A DNA stretch of 64,000 bases, taken from assembly GCF_001667925.1 (NCBI RefSeq), contig NZ_LZJR01000006.1:1-64000 (forward strand). Reading direction: 5' to 3'. Position numbers and translations under genes: made by a program. Shown one piece after another: positions 56,451 through 64,000 of the stretch (positions are counted from its first letter, which is position 1; each line of letters begins with the position of its first letter). The notes beneath the pieces were generated by a model. That model saw nothing but the letters and a program-made list of their open reading frames with translations. It was not told where the DNA came from and searched no databases. Source of the DNA: Mycobacterium sp. E2479. Lineage in GTDB: Bacteria > Actinomycetota > Actinomycetes > Mycobacteriales > Mycobacteriaceae.

Positions 56451-57146
56451 ATGGCCCATCCCGATGTTCGTGACGAACAACGGTTGACCGCCAAGGGGCG
56501 TGCCACCCGCGACCGGATCGTGCAGGCCGCCGCCCAGCTGATCGTCACCGAGGGGTTAACCGCGTCCAACATGGACAGCGTGCGCCGGGCGGCTTGGGTC
56601 AGCGGCTCACAGCTCGCTCACTATTTCGCCGACAAGGCGGCGCTCATCCGCGCGGTGATCAGGCGGCAGATCGACGTGGTCTTGGACTTTCACCGCCAGC
56701 CCACACTTCGGGGCCTGGGGTCGTTTGACGACTTCGAGCGGTGGATCGACCTCAACATGCGCTACCTGCGGCGCATCGGCTATTTCGGCACCCCCACCTA
56801 CCACGCGCTGACCGCCCAGTTGGCGAAGTCCGACGACGCTACGCGCGACGCGTTGGCCGCCGGTTACCGACAGTGGATCGCGTTACTGGAGCAGGCAATT
56901 GCGCGAATGAAAGACGATGGGCTGCTAATTCGCGATGCCGATCCACACCAGCTGGCGCTGGTGATCGTCACCGCGCACCAGGGCGGTGGGGTGCTGACCT
57001 TCACCTATCACGAGCAGTGGCCGCACGCCGATGCGATTCGCTTCGCGGTGAACTACCTACGTCTGTTCGCCACCGACACCGCCGAACGAGCACCCCGTCC
57101 GCCGCGCCGGTCCCGTGGGCGTCGCACGGCACGACAGGTCGGCTGA
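56451..57146 (+). CDS. TetR-family regulator, first of tandem pair
   Basis: This 231-residue TetR protein has the HTH region NMDSVRRAAWVSGSQLAHYF. The recognition helix is almost the same as in the next gene (VRRAAGVSGSQISHYF), so both may bind the same sites. The C-terminal domain resembles TetR_C groups with an LAAGYRQWI segment. The Arg-rich tail is probably disordered. A leaderless start at ATG 56451 is suggested by TAGCCT six bases before it. Confidence 0.88.
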   Translation: MAHPDVRDEQRLTAKGRATRDRIVQAAAQLIVTEGLTASNMDSVRRAAWVSGSQLAHYFADKAALIRAVIRRQIDVVLDFHRQPTLRGLGSFDDFERWIDLNMRYLRRIGYFGTPTYHALTAQLAKSDDATRDALAAGYRQWIALLEQAIARMKDDGLLIRDADPHQLALVIVTAHQGGGVLTFTYHEQWPHADAIRFAVNYLRLFATDTAERAPRPPRRSRGRRTARQVG

Positions 57147-57170
57147 CCGATTGGTGGCTAAGGCGGCGAA

Positions 57171-57842
57171 GTGACCGAACGCAACTCAACGCGCTTCACG
57201 CGCAAGGGACTGGCGACGCGCGCGCGCATCATCGAGGTCGCCGCCCGGCTGATGTTCGAGCACGGCGTGGCCAACACCAGCATTGACCGGGTCCGGCGCG
57301 CGGCCGGGGTGAGTGGATCGCAGATCTCGCACTACTTCGAGGACAAACGCGACCTGACCCGTCATGTCATCGGCGCGCGCCGCAATGACGTGCAGGCCTT
57401 TCACACTCGGGCGCAGCTCGCCGGACTCGACAGCCTCGATGCCCTGCAGGCGTGGGCCGATGCCTGCGTGGCCGACATCGACGCCGTATACCGCGTCGGC
57501 GGTTGTGTCTACGGATCCCTGGCCGGTGAGCTGATCGAGGCCGACCGCGAAATACACGATGATTTGGCGGCGGGATACGACCAATGGATCGAGCTGTTCC
57601 GGGCCGGCCTGGAGTCGATGCGCGAGCGCGGCTACCTGCGTCCGGAGGCCGACGCGCGGCACCTGGCCGTAGCGCTGGTCGCCGCGCACCAGGGGGGCGC
57701 GATGCTCACCCACGTCACCGGCGATCCGCAACCACTGCGGGCCGCCGTCAATGCCGCCGTCGGATACGTGCGTTCCTTTGCTTCCCACACCCAGCCGGGC
57801 AGGGAGCGGTCCACGTTGTCTCGCAGTCGGATGACATCTTGA
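57171..57842 (+). CDS. TetR-family regulator, second of tandem pair
   Basis: This 223-residue TetR protein is paralogous to the preceding one over its whole length (LAAGYDQWIELFRAGLESM against LAAGYRQWIALLEQAIARM). The start GTG 57171 lies 24 bp after the first regulator, so they are co-transcribed. The twin arrangement suggests duplication followed by different ligands. It probably acts on the ATGGG-N8-CCCAT sites on either side (inference). Confidence 0.87.
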   Translation: MTERNSTRFTRKGLATRARIIEVAARLMFEHGVANTSIDRVRRAAGVSGSQISHYFEDKRDLTRHVIGARRNDVQAFHTRAQLAGLDSLDALQAWADACVADIDAVYRVGGCVYGSLAGELIEADREIHDDLAAGYDQWIELFRAGLESMRERGYLRPEADARHLAVALVAAHQGGAMLTHVTGDPQPLRAAVNAAVGYVRSFASHTQPGRERSTLSRSRMTS

Positions 57843-57882
57843 GCGGTGACATCCGCTGGACATAGTGAGTACGGTCGAACAT

Positions 57883-57908
57883 AATAATGGGTCAGTTGGC
57901 CCATTATT
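57883..57908. promoter_or_regulatory. Putative TetR operator, site 3
   Basis: AATAATGGG and CCCATTATT form a perfect 9-bp inverted repeat with an 8-bp spacer, upstream of the dehydrogenase at 57960. The inner ATGGG-N8-CCCAT equals site 1. Confidence 0.65.
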
Positions 57909-57959
57909 TGCGGCGGCTACCCATCGTCGGCGCCGGCCAACACTTTGAAAGAGGCGTCA

Positions 57960-59006
57960 ATGTCCATGCTCGAGTCACCTCAGCCACCGACCGCCCCGGC
58001 GGTCGTACGAGAGCAACCGGGCGGACAAACCATGCGGGCGATCATCTTGGAGAAGTTCGGCGGGCTGGACAGCCTGGTCTACAGCGACATCCCCAAGCCG
58101 CTGCCGAAGGACGGCGAAGTCGTCATTGCGATAAAGGGTTTCGGTGTCAATCACGCCGAGATGCACATGCGTCGGGGTGAATGGGCCGAAGCCGCGGAAG
58201 TGAGCGGCATCGAATGCGTCGGGCTCGTCGACTCGTGCCCGGGTGGTGAGTTCCCGGTCGGGGCCAAGGTGGCCGCGCTCATGGGAGGCCTGGGCCGAAC
58301 CATCAACGGCAGCTATGCCGAATACACCCGTGTGCGCGCGGCCAACGTCGCGCTCATCGAATCCGACTTGCCGTGGTGGCAGCTGGCCGCGCTCCCGGAA
58401 ACCTATGCGGTGGCCTGGACATGCCTCTTCCGCAATCTGGACCTCAAAGAGGGTCAGACCTTGGTGGTGCGGGGCGCGACGTCGTCTCTCGGCCAGGCTG
58501 CGCTCAAGATGGCGGTCGCCGCCGGCGCCCGGGTCATCGCAACCACACGCAGTAGCGCCCGGTTTGCCATGCTCGAGAAGCTGGGCGCCTCGCGTATCGA
58601 GTTGGAGCGCGGTGACCTGGCGACGCATATCGCCGAGAGCAAGCGGGTCGACGCCGTCCTCGATCTCGTGGGCAACAGCACCATCCTGGACTCCCTGGAC
58701 ATGCTGCGCCGTGGCGGCACGGCCTGCCTGGCGGGTTGGCTGGGCGGGCTGGATCCGCTCGGGGATTTCAACCCTTTGCTGCGCATGGCCTCAGGTGTGA
58801 ACTGGAACTTCTTCGGCAGCTTTGTGTTTGGCACACCAGGCTTCCCGCTGTCCGATGTCCCCCTACAGCGCATCGCCCAGCAGGTCGCCGAAGGCGCGCT
58901 GGAGGCGAAACCATCTCGAGTCTTTTCTTTTGACCAGATTCATGAGGCACACCGGGTGATGGAGGCCGGAGAATCCGGCGGCAAGATGGTCGTTGCGATG
59001 GAGTGA
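57960..59006 (+). CDS. Quinone-oxidoreductase-like MDR dehydrogenase
   Basis: This protein of about 348 residues is of the medium-chain dehydrogenase superfamily, with a GroES-like N-terminal domain (GFGVNHAEMHMRRGEW) and a Rossmann domain with VVRGATSSLGQAALKMA. Catalytic-zinc ligands are not obvious, so it is closer to the zinc-free quinone oxidoreductase/enoyl reductase group that uses NADPH. ATG 57960 has GAGG before it; an inner ATG at 58032 is less likely. It is the first gene after the strongest operator. Confidence 0.88.
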   Translation: MSMLESPQPPTAPAVVREQPGGQTMRAIILEKFGGLDSLVYSDIPKPLPKDGEVVIAIKGFGVNHAEMHMRRGEWAEAAEVSGIECVGLVDSCPGGEFPVGAKVAALMGGLGRTINGSYAEYTRVRAANVALIESDLPWWQLAALPETYAVAWTCLFRNLDLKEGQTLVVRGATSSLGQAALKMAVAAGARVIATTRSSARFAMLEKLGASRIELERGDLATHIAESKRVDAVLDLVGNSTILDSLDMLRRGGTACLAGWLGGLDPLGDFNPLLRMASGVNWNFFGSFVFGTPGFPLSDVPLQRIAQQVAEGALEAKPSRVFSFDQIHEAHRVMEAGESGGKMVVAME

Positions 59007-59051
59007 TTCCGCGTGAAACCGTCTGTCGGAGAACACGAGGAAGGACACGAA

Positions 59052-59933
59052 ATGGGTCTGGCATGGCAGCAGGGCCCGCTGGCGGCGGGATCGCTAGGAC
59101 ACTTTTTGACCGAACAGCCCATGCCACCACGGCTGCTGTTCGCCGAGCCGCTGCGCCGCCGGATGCGGGTGCGTTTCGCGGATCGGTGGATCGCCGACAG
59201 CGAGGATGTGATCCTCCTGCACGAACCGGGTCGCTACCCGGTCGCCTACTTCCCCCGAGCTGATATCGAAGAGGAAACGCTGCTCGCCGAGGACCGGGTG
59301 ACGCAGCACCGCGACCTTGGGGCCACACACTGGTTCACCGTCTCCGCCGCAGGACGCGAAACAAACCACAGCGCTTGGGAACACACCGGGCTGCCCGCCC
59401 ACGCGGCCGTGCTCGCCGGCCGGGTGGCGTTTGCCTGGCGTGGCATGGACGCCTTCTACGAAGAAGAGGAACGGATCGTCGGACACGCGGCAGACGCCTA
59501 CCATCGCATCGACATCCGTTCCACCGCAAGGCATCTCGTCGTCCGAGATGGCGACCAAGTGATCGCCGACACCCATCGCCCGCTGGCGCTGTATGAGTCC
59601 GGTTTTGCCCCCCGATGGTACGTGCCGCGCGAAGATACCGACGAATCCGCTCTGAAACTCATTGATATCCAAACTTTTTGCCCATACAAGGGGATCTGTA
59701 GCTATTACGACATCGGTGACCATCAGCGGGCCGCATGGTCTTACGTCGACGCCTGGACGGAGGTCGCACGGGTGCGCAATCTGGTGTCCTTCGAACCCGA
59801 CAAGATCGAAGTGCACCTCGACGGCAGGCAACTTCAGCTGGAACCCGGCCAGACCGTTATCCCGCATGGTGTCGACCGCGGGCTCGACACCGACGAGGTG
59901 TTGGAGAAGAAGCCGGCGCGGGGCACCTCATGA
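59052..59933 (+). CDS. DUF427 protein, two-domain
   Basis: This protein of about 293 residues contains two DUF427 units: one around RMRVRFADRWIADSEDVILL and a second around LVVRDGDQVIADTHRPLALY, with the typical TFCPYKGICSYYDI near the end. DUF427 is a small beta fold found widely in actinobacteria, with no confirmed reaction. ATG 59052 has AAGGA upstream; GTG 59013 is possible. The stop overlaps the VOC gene ATG by three bases. Confidence 0.88.
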   Translation: MGLAWQQGPLAAGSLGHFLTEQPMPPRLLFAEPLRRRMRVRFADRWIADSEDVILLHEPGRYPVAYFPRADIEEETLLAEDRVTQHRDLGATHWFTVSAAGRETNHSAWEHTGLPAHAAVLAGRVAFAWRGMDAFYEEEERIVGHAADAYHRIDIRSTARHLVVRDGDQVIADTHRPLALYESGFAPRWYVPREDTDESALKLIDIQTFCPYKGICSYYDIGDHQRAAWSYVDAWTEVARVRNLVSFEPDKIEVHLDGRQLQLEPGQTVIPHGVDRGLDTDEVLEKKPARGTS

Positions 59934-60361
59934 GGGCGTCCATCGAAGTCGTCATTCTGCCGGTCGCGGATCCCGATCGCTCGTTACGGTTCTACCGTGA
60001 CCAGGTTGGCTTCAACCTCGACGTCGATTACGCGCCCACCCCCCATTTCCGGGTCATCCAGTTGACGCCCGAGGGCTCGGGCACCTCAATCCAGTTCGGC
60101 GTGGGCCTTACCGATGCGCCGAGTGGGTCGGTGCGGGGCCTGTATCTCGTGGTCTTCGACATCGAGGCCTGTCGCGCAGAGTTGACCGGTCGCGGCATAA
60201 CCGTCAGCGAGATACGTCATAAGGACACCGACGGCGGCTGGAGCGGCAGGTTCCTCCCGGGTACCGATCCCGGTCGCGGTGACTATGCGAGCGTCGCTGA
60301 CTTCCACGATCCCGACGGCAATGCTTGGGTGGTGCAGGAGCGGAACCATCAGCCGGCCTGA
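59930..60361 (+). CDS. VOC-family (glyoxalase-like) protein
   Basis: This 143-residue VOC-fold protein begins MRASIEVVILPVADPDRSLR, contains FYRDQVGFNLDVDY and ends with FHDPDGNAWVVQER. Members include glyoxalases, dioxygenases and fosfomycin-resistance enzymes; the key metal residues here do not single one out. ATGA overlap with the DUF427 gene indicates coupled translation. Confidence 0.87.
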   Translation: MRASIEVVILPVADPDRSLRFYRDQVGFNLDVDYAPTPHFRVIQLTPEGSGTSIQFGVGLTDAPSGSVRGLYLVVFDIEACRAELTGRGITVSEIRHKDTDGGWSGRFLPGTDPGRGDYASVADFHDPDGNAWVVQERNHQPA

Positions 60362-60400
60362 CGGCGGCTCAGGCACAAAGCGGCAGATCGGAAGGTAGCG

Positions 60401-60994
60401 GTGGCGGAACGAGACACCACTCCTGAGCGGGTGCGCGGGTTCTCCGATGGCGTCTTCGCGGTGCTCATCACCATCCTGGTGTTAGAGCTCAGGCCGCCGA
60501 GCGACCACGGTTTCCGCGCCCTGCTTCCGCTGTGGCCCACCGGGCTGAGCTACGTGGTGAGCTATTTGTTCATCGCGATCGTCTGGGTCAATCATCATCA
60601 CCTGTTCAACTACGCTCAGGTCGCGACGCCACGATTGGTGTGGTCGAACTTCGCGCACCTGTTTTCGGCGTCGCTGATCCCGTTCACCACCGAGTGGATC
60701 GCCGACAGTAGGCTGGCCCCGGCGCCGGTATCCCTGTACGCCGCAGTCTTCGTCCTGGTCAACATCACCTACCTGGCGCTGTGTTGGGAAGCGGTGGATC
60801 GGCCGTCGCACCAAGGTGTTTCGGCGCGGATGCGCCGCATGCTGCAAATGAGATCGTTCATCACCCTCGGGGTTTTCGTGACGGCAGCGCTGATCGCCCT
60901 ATGGTGGCCGGTGGCGGCGATGGCACTGATTGTGCTGTGCCTCGTGGGGTACCTGAGACCGGATGTTCCGCAACGAAAGAATGTTGAGCACTAA
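60401..60994 (+). CDS. TMEM175-like (DUF1211) potassium channel protein
   Basis: This 197-residue membrane protein has the TMEM175 signature RVRGFSDGVFAVLITIL in the first helix (R-x3-FSD) and about six helices in all. Bacterial TMEM175 homologues form tetrameric potassium-permeable channels. It starts 39 bp after the VOC gene and ends two bases before the haloacid-dehalogenase-like gene, so it belongs to the same transcript. Its connection to the metabolic genes is unclear. Confidence 0.88.
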   Translation: MAERDTTPERVRGFSDGVFAVLITILVLELRPPSDHGFRALLPLWPTGLSYVVSYLFIAIVWVNHHHLFNYAQVATPRLVWSNFAHLFSASLIPFTTEWIADSRLAPAPVSLYAAVFVLVNITYLALCWEAVDRPSHQGVSARMRRMLQMRSFITLGVFVTAALIALWWPVAAMALIVLCLVGYLRPDVPQRKNVEH

Positions 60995-60996
60995 CC

Positions 60997-61692
60997 ATGG
61001 CGCCAGCACCCGCACCGTCCGTCCTCGTCTTCGACGTGAACGAGACGCTACTCGACATCGAGTCCCTCGCACCACTTTTCGGTGGGCTATTCGGTGACGA
61101 ACGGATGGTGCGCGAATGGTTCGCGCAGCTGGTCATGTACTCGATGACCATCACGCTGGCCGAGCGCTATGTGACGTTTCCCGTGTTGGGTCAGGGGGTG
61201 CTGCGCATGCTGGGCGGCATCCACCGGGTGGGCGTCACGGACGACGACCTGGACCGCCTGAAGACCGCGCTGCTCACCATGCCGGCACACCCCGATGCCG
61301 CCGACGGCCTCGCCGTCCTGCGTGACAACGGTTTTCGGCTGGTCACGTTGAGTAACTCCCCGCCGAATCCGGATGGCCCGACGGCACTGCAAAGATCCGG
61401 GCTGGCAGACTTTTTCGAACACCAACTCAGTGTCGATGCTCGCAGCGTGTTCAAACCCTCGCCCGCCGTGTATCGGTACGTGTGCGAGACGCTCGGGGTG
61501 GCTCCCCCGGATTGCATGATGGTGGCCGCGCACGTCTGGGACATCATCGGTGCGCAGAACGTCGGCTTCAGTGGAGCTCTGCTCACCCGCCGCGGCAACA
61601 CACCGCTACCGGTCGACGGACTACCGCAGCCGAATATCGTCGCCAATGATCTGCGTGAGCTCGCCGAGCTACTCGGGCCCCGCGATAATTGA
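60997..61692 (+). CDS. HAD-superfamily protein, haloacid dehalogenase type II-like
   Basis: This 231-residue HAD protein has motif I FDVNETLLD with the Asp nucleophile, motif II TLSNS, the lysine in FKPSPAVYRY and motif III-like VAAHVWDIIGAQNVG. L-2-haloacid dehalogenases share this layout, although the DVNETL variant is typical of a subgroup with less certain substrates. If active it would hydrolyse a 2-haloacid to a hydroxy acid. With the Asp-type alpha/beta hydrolase upstream it could form a two-step dehalogenation route (inference). Confidence 0.85.
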   Translation: MAPAPAPSVLVFDVNETLLDIESLAPLFGGLFGDERMVREWFAQLVMYSMTITLAERYVTFPVLGQGVLRMLGGIHRVGVTDDDLDRLKTALLTMPAHPDAADGLAVLRDNGFRLVTLSNSPPNPDGPTALQRSGLADFFEHQLSVDARSVFKPSPAVYRYVCETLGVAPPDCMMVAAHVWDIIGAQNVGFSGALLTRRGNTPLPVDGLPQPNIVANDLRELAELLGPRDN

Positions 61693-61695
61693 CCC

Positions 61696-62163
61696 ATGGC
61701 CACTTCAGACGGATTTCATCCAGACTTCGACGACACGGCAAGGCCGGTCGCGCTGAACCGGATACGTCACATCAAGGCGTCGGAGATCAGCTCCGACACA
61801 GCACAATCGGAGGGGCTACGACGCTTCGCCGCCCTGTCCGGCAGCTCGGTCGGCGCGGAGAAGCTCTGGATGGGCGAGACGCACGCGTCGCCGCAATCGG
61901 CCTCGGACAACCACCATCACGGTGACTCCGAGACCGCCATCTACGTGCGAACCGGCAACCCGGAATTCGTCTTTCATGACGGCACCGGCGAGGTCCGCAT
62001 CGCCGCTGCGCCTGGTGACTATGTTTTCATTCCGCCGTATCTGCCGCACCGGGAGGAAAACCCCGACCCCAACACCACTGCCGAGGTCGTGATCGCCCGC
62101 AGCAGCCAGGAAGCCATCGTGATCAATCTCCCGGCCCTGTATCCGCTGACCGACCCTCAGTAG
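61696..62163 (+). CDS. Cupin-domain protein
   Basis: This 155-residue single-domain cupin has motif 1 with NHHHGDSETAIYVRTG and motif 2 with PGDYVFIPPYLPHREEN, giving His and Glu ligands for one metal. No specific reaction can be assigned. It follows the HAD gene by three bases and closes the rightward operon, overlapping the convergent VOC gene by seven bases. Confidence 0.88.
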   Translation: MATSDGFHPDFDDTARPVALNRIRHIKASEISSDTAQSEGLRRFAALSGSSVGAEKLWMGETHASPQSASDNHHHGDSETAIYVRTGNPEFVFHDGTGEVRIAAAPGDYVFIPPYLPHREENPDPNTTAEVVIARSSQEAIVINLPALYPLTDPQ

Positions 62164-62555
62164 ACGGCGATCTCGATCAGGTTGCCGTCGACGTCACGGC
62201 AGTAGTGCGAGGTCATCTCCCCGAGCGCACCCACCTTGGTCACCGGTCCGCGGATCACTTCCACTCCACACGCGGCGAGATGGGCACGAACGTCCTGCGC
62301 GCCTGCACGGGTGACGAAACACAGGTCTTCGGAACCGGCGGCCTCCACCGACCCGGTGAACCAATTCGGATCGTCGGCCAGCGCCCCGACGGGTCGCAGA
62401 TTGATCTTCTGATCCCCGAAGCGCAGGGCCGTCCTCTGCGACGGGCCGAACGTCTCGCGCCGCATGCCCAGCACCCGCTCGTACCACGCGGCGGTCGCCT
62501 CGACGTCGCGGCAATTCAAGACAATGTGGTCGAACCGCTCCACGGCGATCGGCAC
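62157..62555 (-). CDS. VOC-family dioxygenase-like protein
   Basis: This VOC protein of about 132 residues has the N-terminal metal histidine in RFDHIVLNCRDVEATAAWYE and a C-terminal Glu in NLIEIAVY. Such proteins are often annotated as catechol 2,3-dioxygenase-like or glyoxalases. GTG 62555 has GGAGGG six bases upstream. The open frame continues to 62678 without family similarity. It is divergent from the GntR gene, which may regulate it. Confidence 0.85.
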   Translation of the reverse strand: MPIAVERFDHIVLNCRDVEATAAWYERVLGMRRETFGPSQRTALRFGDQKINLRPVGALADDPNWFTGSVEAAGSEDLCFVTRAGAQDVRAHLAACGVEVIRGPVTKVGALGEMTSHYCRDVDGNLIEIAVY

Positions 62556-62710
62556 CTTCAACCCTCCCGACCCGCGCAAGGCCCGTACCCACCTGTGGTC
62601 GGCTGACCACGCGCGAAAACCATTCGCTACCAGAGTAATCCGTTCAACTGCCGCTTGCGCCACGGAGCCTCCCTTCACCCCCGGGCGGACAGAACGTTTT
62701 AATACATCTT

Positions 62711-63538
62711 GTGGCTTTTGATCAGTTGGACCTCGACATTGCCGACCTTCGGATATCCCGTGGCAGCGTGCCGGCCAGCACTCAACTCGCCGAAGGGCTC
62801 AAGGCGGCCATCGTCAAACAGCGTCTGCCCCGCGGCGCGCGATTGCCCACCGAGCGAGAACTCATCGATCGCACCCGCCTGAGCAGGGTGACCGTGCGCG
62901 CCGCCGTCGGGCTGCTCGAACGCCAGGGGTGGCTGGTACGAAAGCAAGGCCTGGGCACGTTTGTAGCCAACCCGGTGAAGCAAGAACTCGGGCCCGGCGT
63001 GCGCACCATCACCGAGGTGCTGGCGGGCTCCGGGATCACGCCGAACGTCGACGTCTTGTCGCATCGTGTCGAGGACGCGCCACAACGCGTTGCCGAGGCA
63101 TTGGGCCTGTCCAAAGTCCTGTGTGTGCACCGGCGTTTTCGCGATGGTGAGCATCCCCTTGCCCTGATGATCGCCTACCTGCCACCGGGTGTGGGCAAGG
63201 CCGCGGAGCCACTTCTGAAGAGCGCGACCGACGAGCAGACCGCGCAGGCGATGGAAAGCACCTACACCATGTGGGAGCGGCGACTGGACGTTCCCATCTC
63301 CCGAGCCAACTACGAGATTCACGCGGCCGGTGCCTCGCTGGAAGTGGCCGGCGCTCTGAATCTGCCGTTGGGGTCTCCCGTGCTGGTGCTCGAGCGCACC
63401 AGCTACGGCCACGACGACAAGCCGCTCGAGGTGGTGGAGTTCCATTACCGTCCCGAGCGGTACAGATTTTCGGTCACGTTGCCGCGCTCGGTGCCCAGCC
63501 CCGGCGCCGGAATCGTGGAACGGCGCGAGTCGACCTGA
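62711..63538 (+). CDS. GntR-family regulator, HutC type with UTRA domain
   Basis: This 275-residue regulator has an N-terminal winged helix (LPRGARLPTERELIDRTRLS and TVRAAVGLLERQGWLVRKQG) and a C-terminal UTRA ligand domain (SYGHDDKPLEVVEFHYRPER). HutC-type regulators respond to small metabolites. GTG 62711 is the only start near the HTH. It probably controls the divergent VOC gene or its own operon (inference). Confidence 0.9.
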   Translation: MAFDQLDLDIADLRISRGSVPASTQLAEGLKAAIVKQRLPRGARLPTERELIDRTRLSRVTVRAAVGLLERQGWLVRKQGLGTFVANPVKQELGPGVRTITEVLAGSGITPNVDVLSHRVEDAPQRVAEALGLSKVLCVHRRFRDGEHPLALMIAYLPPGVGKAAEPLLKSATDEQTAQAMESTYTMWERRLDVPISRANYEIHAAGASLEVAGALNLPLGSPVLVLERTSYGHDDKPLEVVEFHYRPERYRFSVTLPRSVPSPGAGIVERREST

Positions 63539-63655
63539 GCGTGGGCCGAAACTCCCGCGAGGACGCGCTCACTCAGCGAATTCTCAACCGATTCTTCGGT
63601 GCCGCTTGGCTTGGCTCCAAGCATTCCCAAAGTCACGGGCCGGACCATCGAACTC

Positions 63656-64000
63656 ATGACGAATGAGCAGCTGTGCGCGAACCTGGTCGAGCGTTACCTG
63701 CGCACCCGCGGGCGCCGATATTTTCGCGGCCACCACGACGGCGAATACTTCTTCGTCAGCAACGCTCCGCGGCGCCTGCATGTTCACTTCGAGATCTCTC
63801 CCGCGCACGACGACGTGTTGGTCATCCGCATCAGTCCCGCGTGCTACTTCCCGGCGGTCGATCGACCGTGGGTGACGTACTTCTGCGACCGATGGAACCG
63901 GCTTGACCGCCAGGTCACCGCGATCGTGCACGGCTCGTCGGATCCGCAGCGCGTTGGCGTAATGGCCCGCAAGTCGCAATGGATCCGAGACGACGTCACC
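63656..64000 (+). CDS. YbjN/TY-Chap-like protein (partial, runs off window)
   Basis: ATG 63656 opens a frame of 115 codons to the window end with no stop. It begins MTNEQLCANLVERYLRTRGR and continues RYFRGHHDGEYFFV and VLVIRISPACYFP, a pattern like the small actinobacterial YbjN-type peptide-binding chaperones. The assignment is tentative. Its C-terminus is outside the window. Confidence 0.65.
   Translation, partial: MTNEQLCANLVERYLRTRGRRYFRGHHDGEYFFVSNAPRRLHVHFEISPAHDDVLVIRISPACYFPAVDRPWVTYFCDRWNRLDRQVTAIVHGSSDPQRVGVMARKSQWIRDDVT

Overview
The window is high-GC actinobacterial DNA and almost certainly a non-tuberculous Mycobacterium. The evidence is the mycothiol gene mshD, the mycobacterial PhoU, LCP and LmeA neighbours, the KmtR nickel/cobalt sensor with all five known metal ligands, DesA1, the DyP/encapsulin pair, and several leaderless genes with a TANNNT -10 six or seven bases before GTG or ATG. 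From about 19.1 to 52.8 kb the gene order is that of the M. tuberculosis Rv0831c-Rv0798c segment, read in the opposite direction (orthology inferred from memory, not searched). The two flanks are accessory.

Region 1 (0.3-16 kb) is a catabolic CoA-ester cluster. It holds a thiolase with a MeaB GTPase, an alpha/beta hydrolase, a crotonase, an overlapping pair of acyl-CoA dehydrogenase subunits, an AMP-forming CoA ligase, a 2Fe-2S ferredoxin, a small dimeric-barrel protein, an amidohydrolase, a family III CoA transferase, an F420-type LLM oxidoreductase, and a split B12 mutase (large subunit plus separate cobalamin subunit). Two divergent promoters in it share a 15-bp palindrome, so a single TetR-like regulator outside the window may control it. 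A shattered short-chain dehydrogenase lies next to the mutase. A methyltransferase, a VanX-like dipeptidase, a cold-shock protein and small mycobacterial proteins follow.

Region 2 (19.1-32.9 kb) starts with four tRNA genes (Phe, Asp, Glu, Lys). A methyltransferase, a deaminase, kmtR with a histidine-rich small protein, an MpaB-type oxygenase, a TetR regulator, desA1, a tRNA-dihydrouridine synthase, an LCP ligase, phoU and a complete pstSCAB operon follow.

Region 3 (33-53 kb) is housekeeping: mshD-glnR; lmeA, a membrane thioredoxin, and a sulfur operon headed by a polycysteine leader peptide; nitrobindin, pabC and ygfZ; purM, purF and purL; an M18 aminopeptidase; and DyP peroxidase with encapsulin. 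A nitroreductase here is broken by a single-base frameshift.

Region 4 (52.8-64 kb) is a second accessory block: an SDR, a MOSC-flavin reductase-ferredoxin fusion, an alpha/beta hydrolase with an Asp nucleophile, two tandem TetR paralogues, a zinc-type dehydrogenase, a DUF427 protein, VOC and cupin proteins, a TMEM175-like channel, a haloacid-dehalogenase-like protein and a GntR regulator. An ATGGG-N8-CCCAT operator occurs at two promoters here, and related inverted half-sites lie in front of the TetR pair. The last gene runs off the window.
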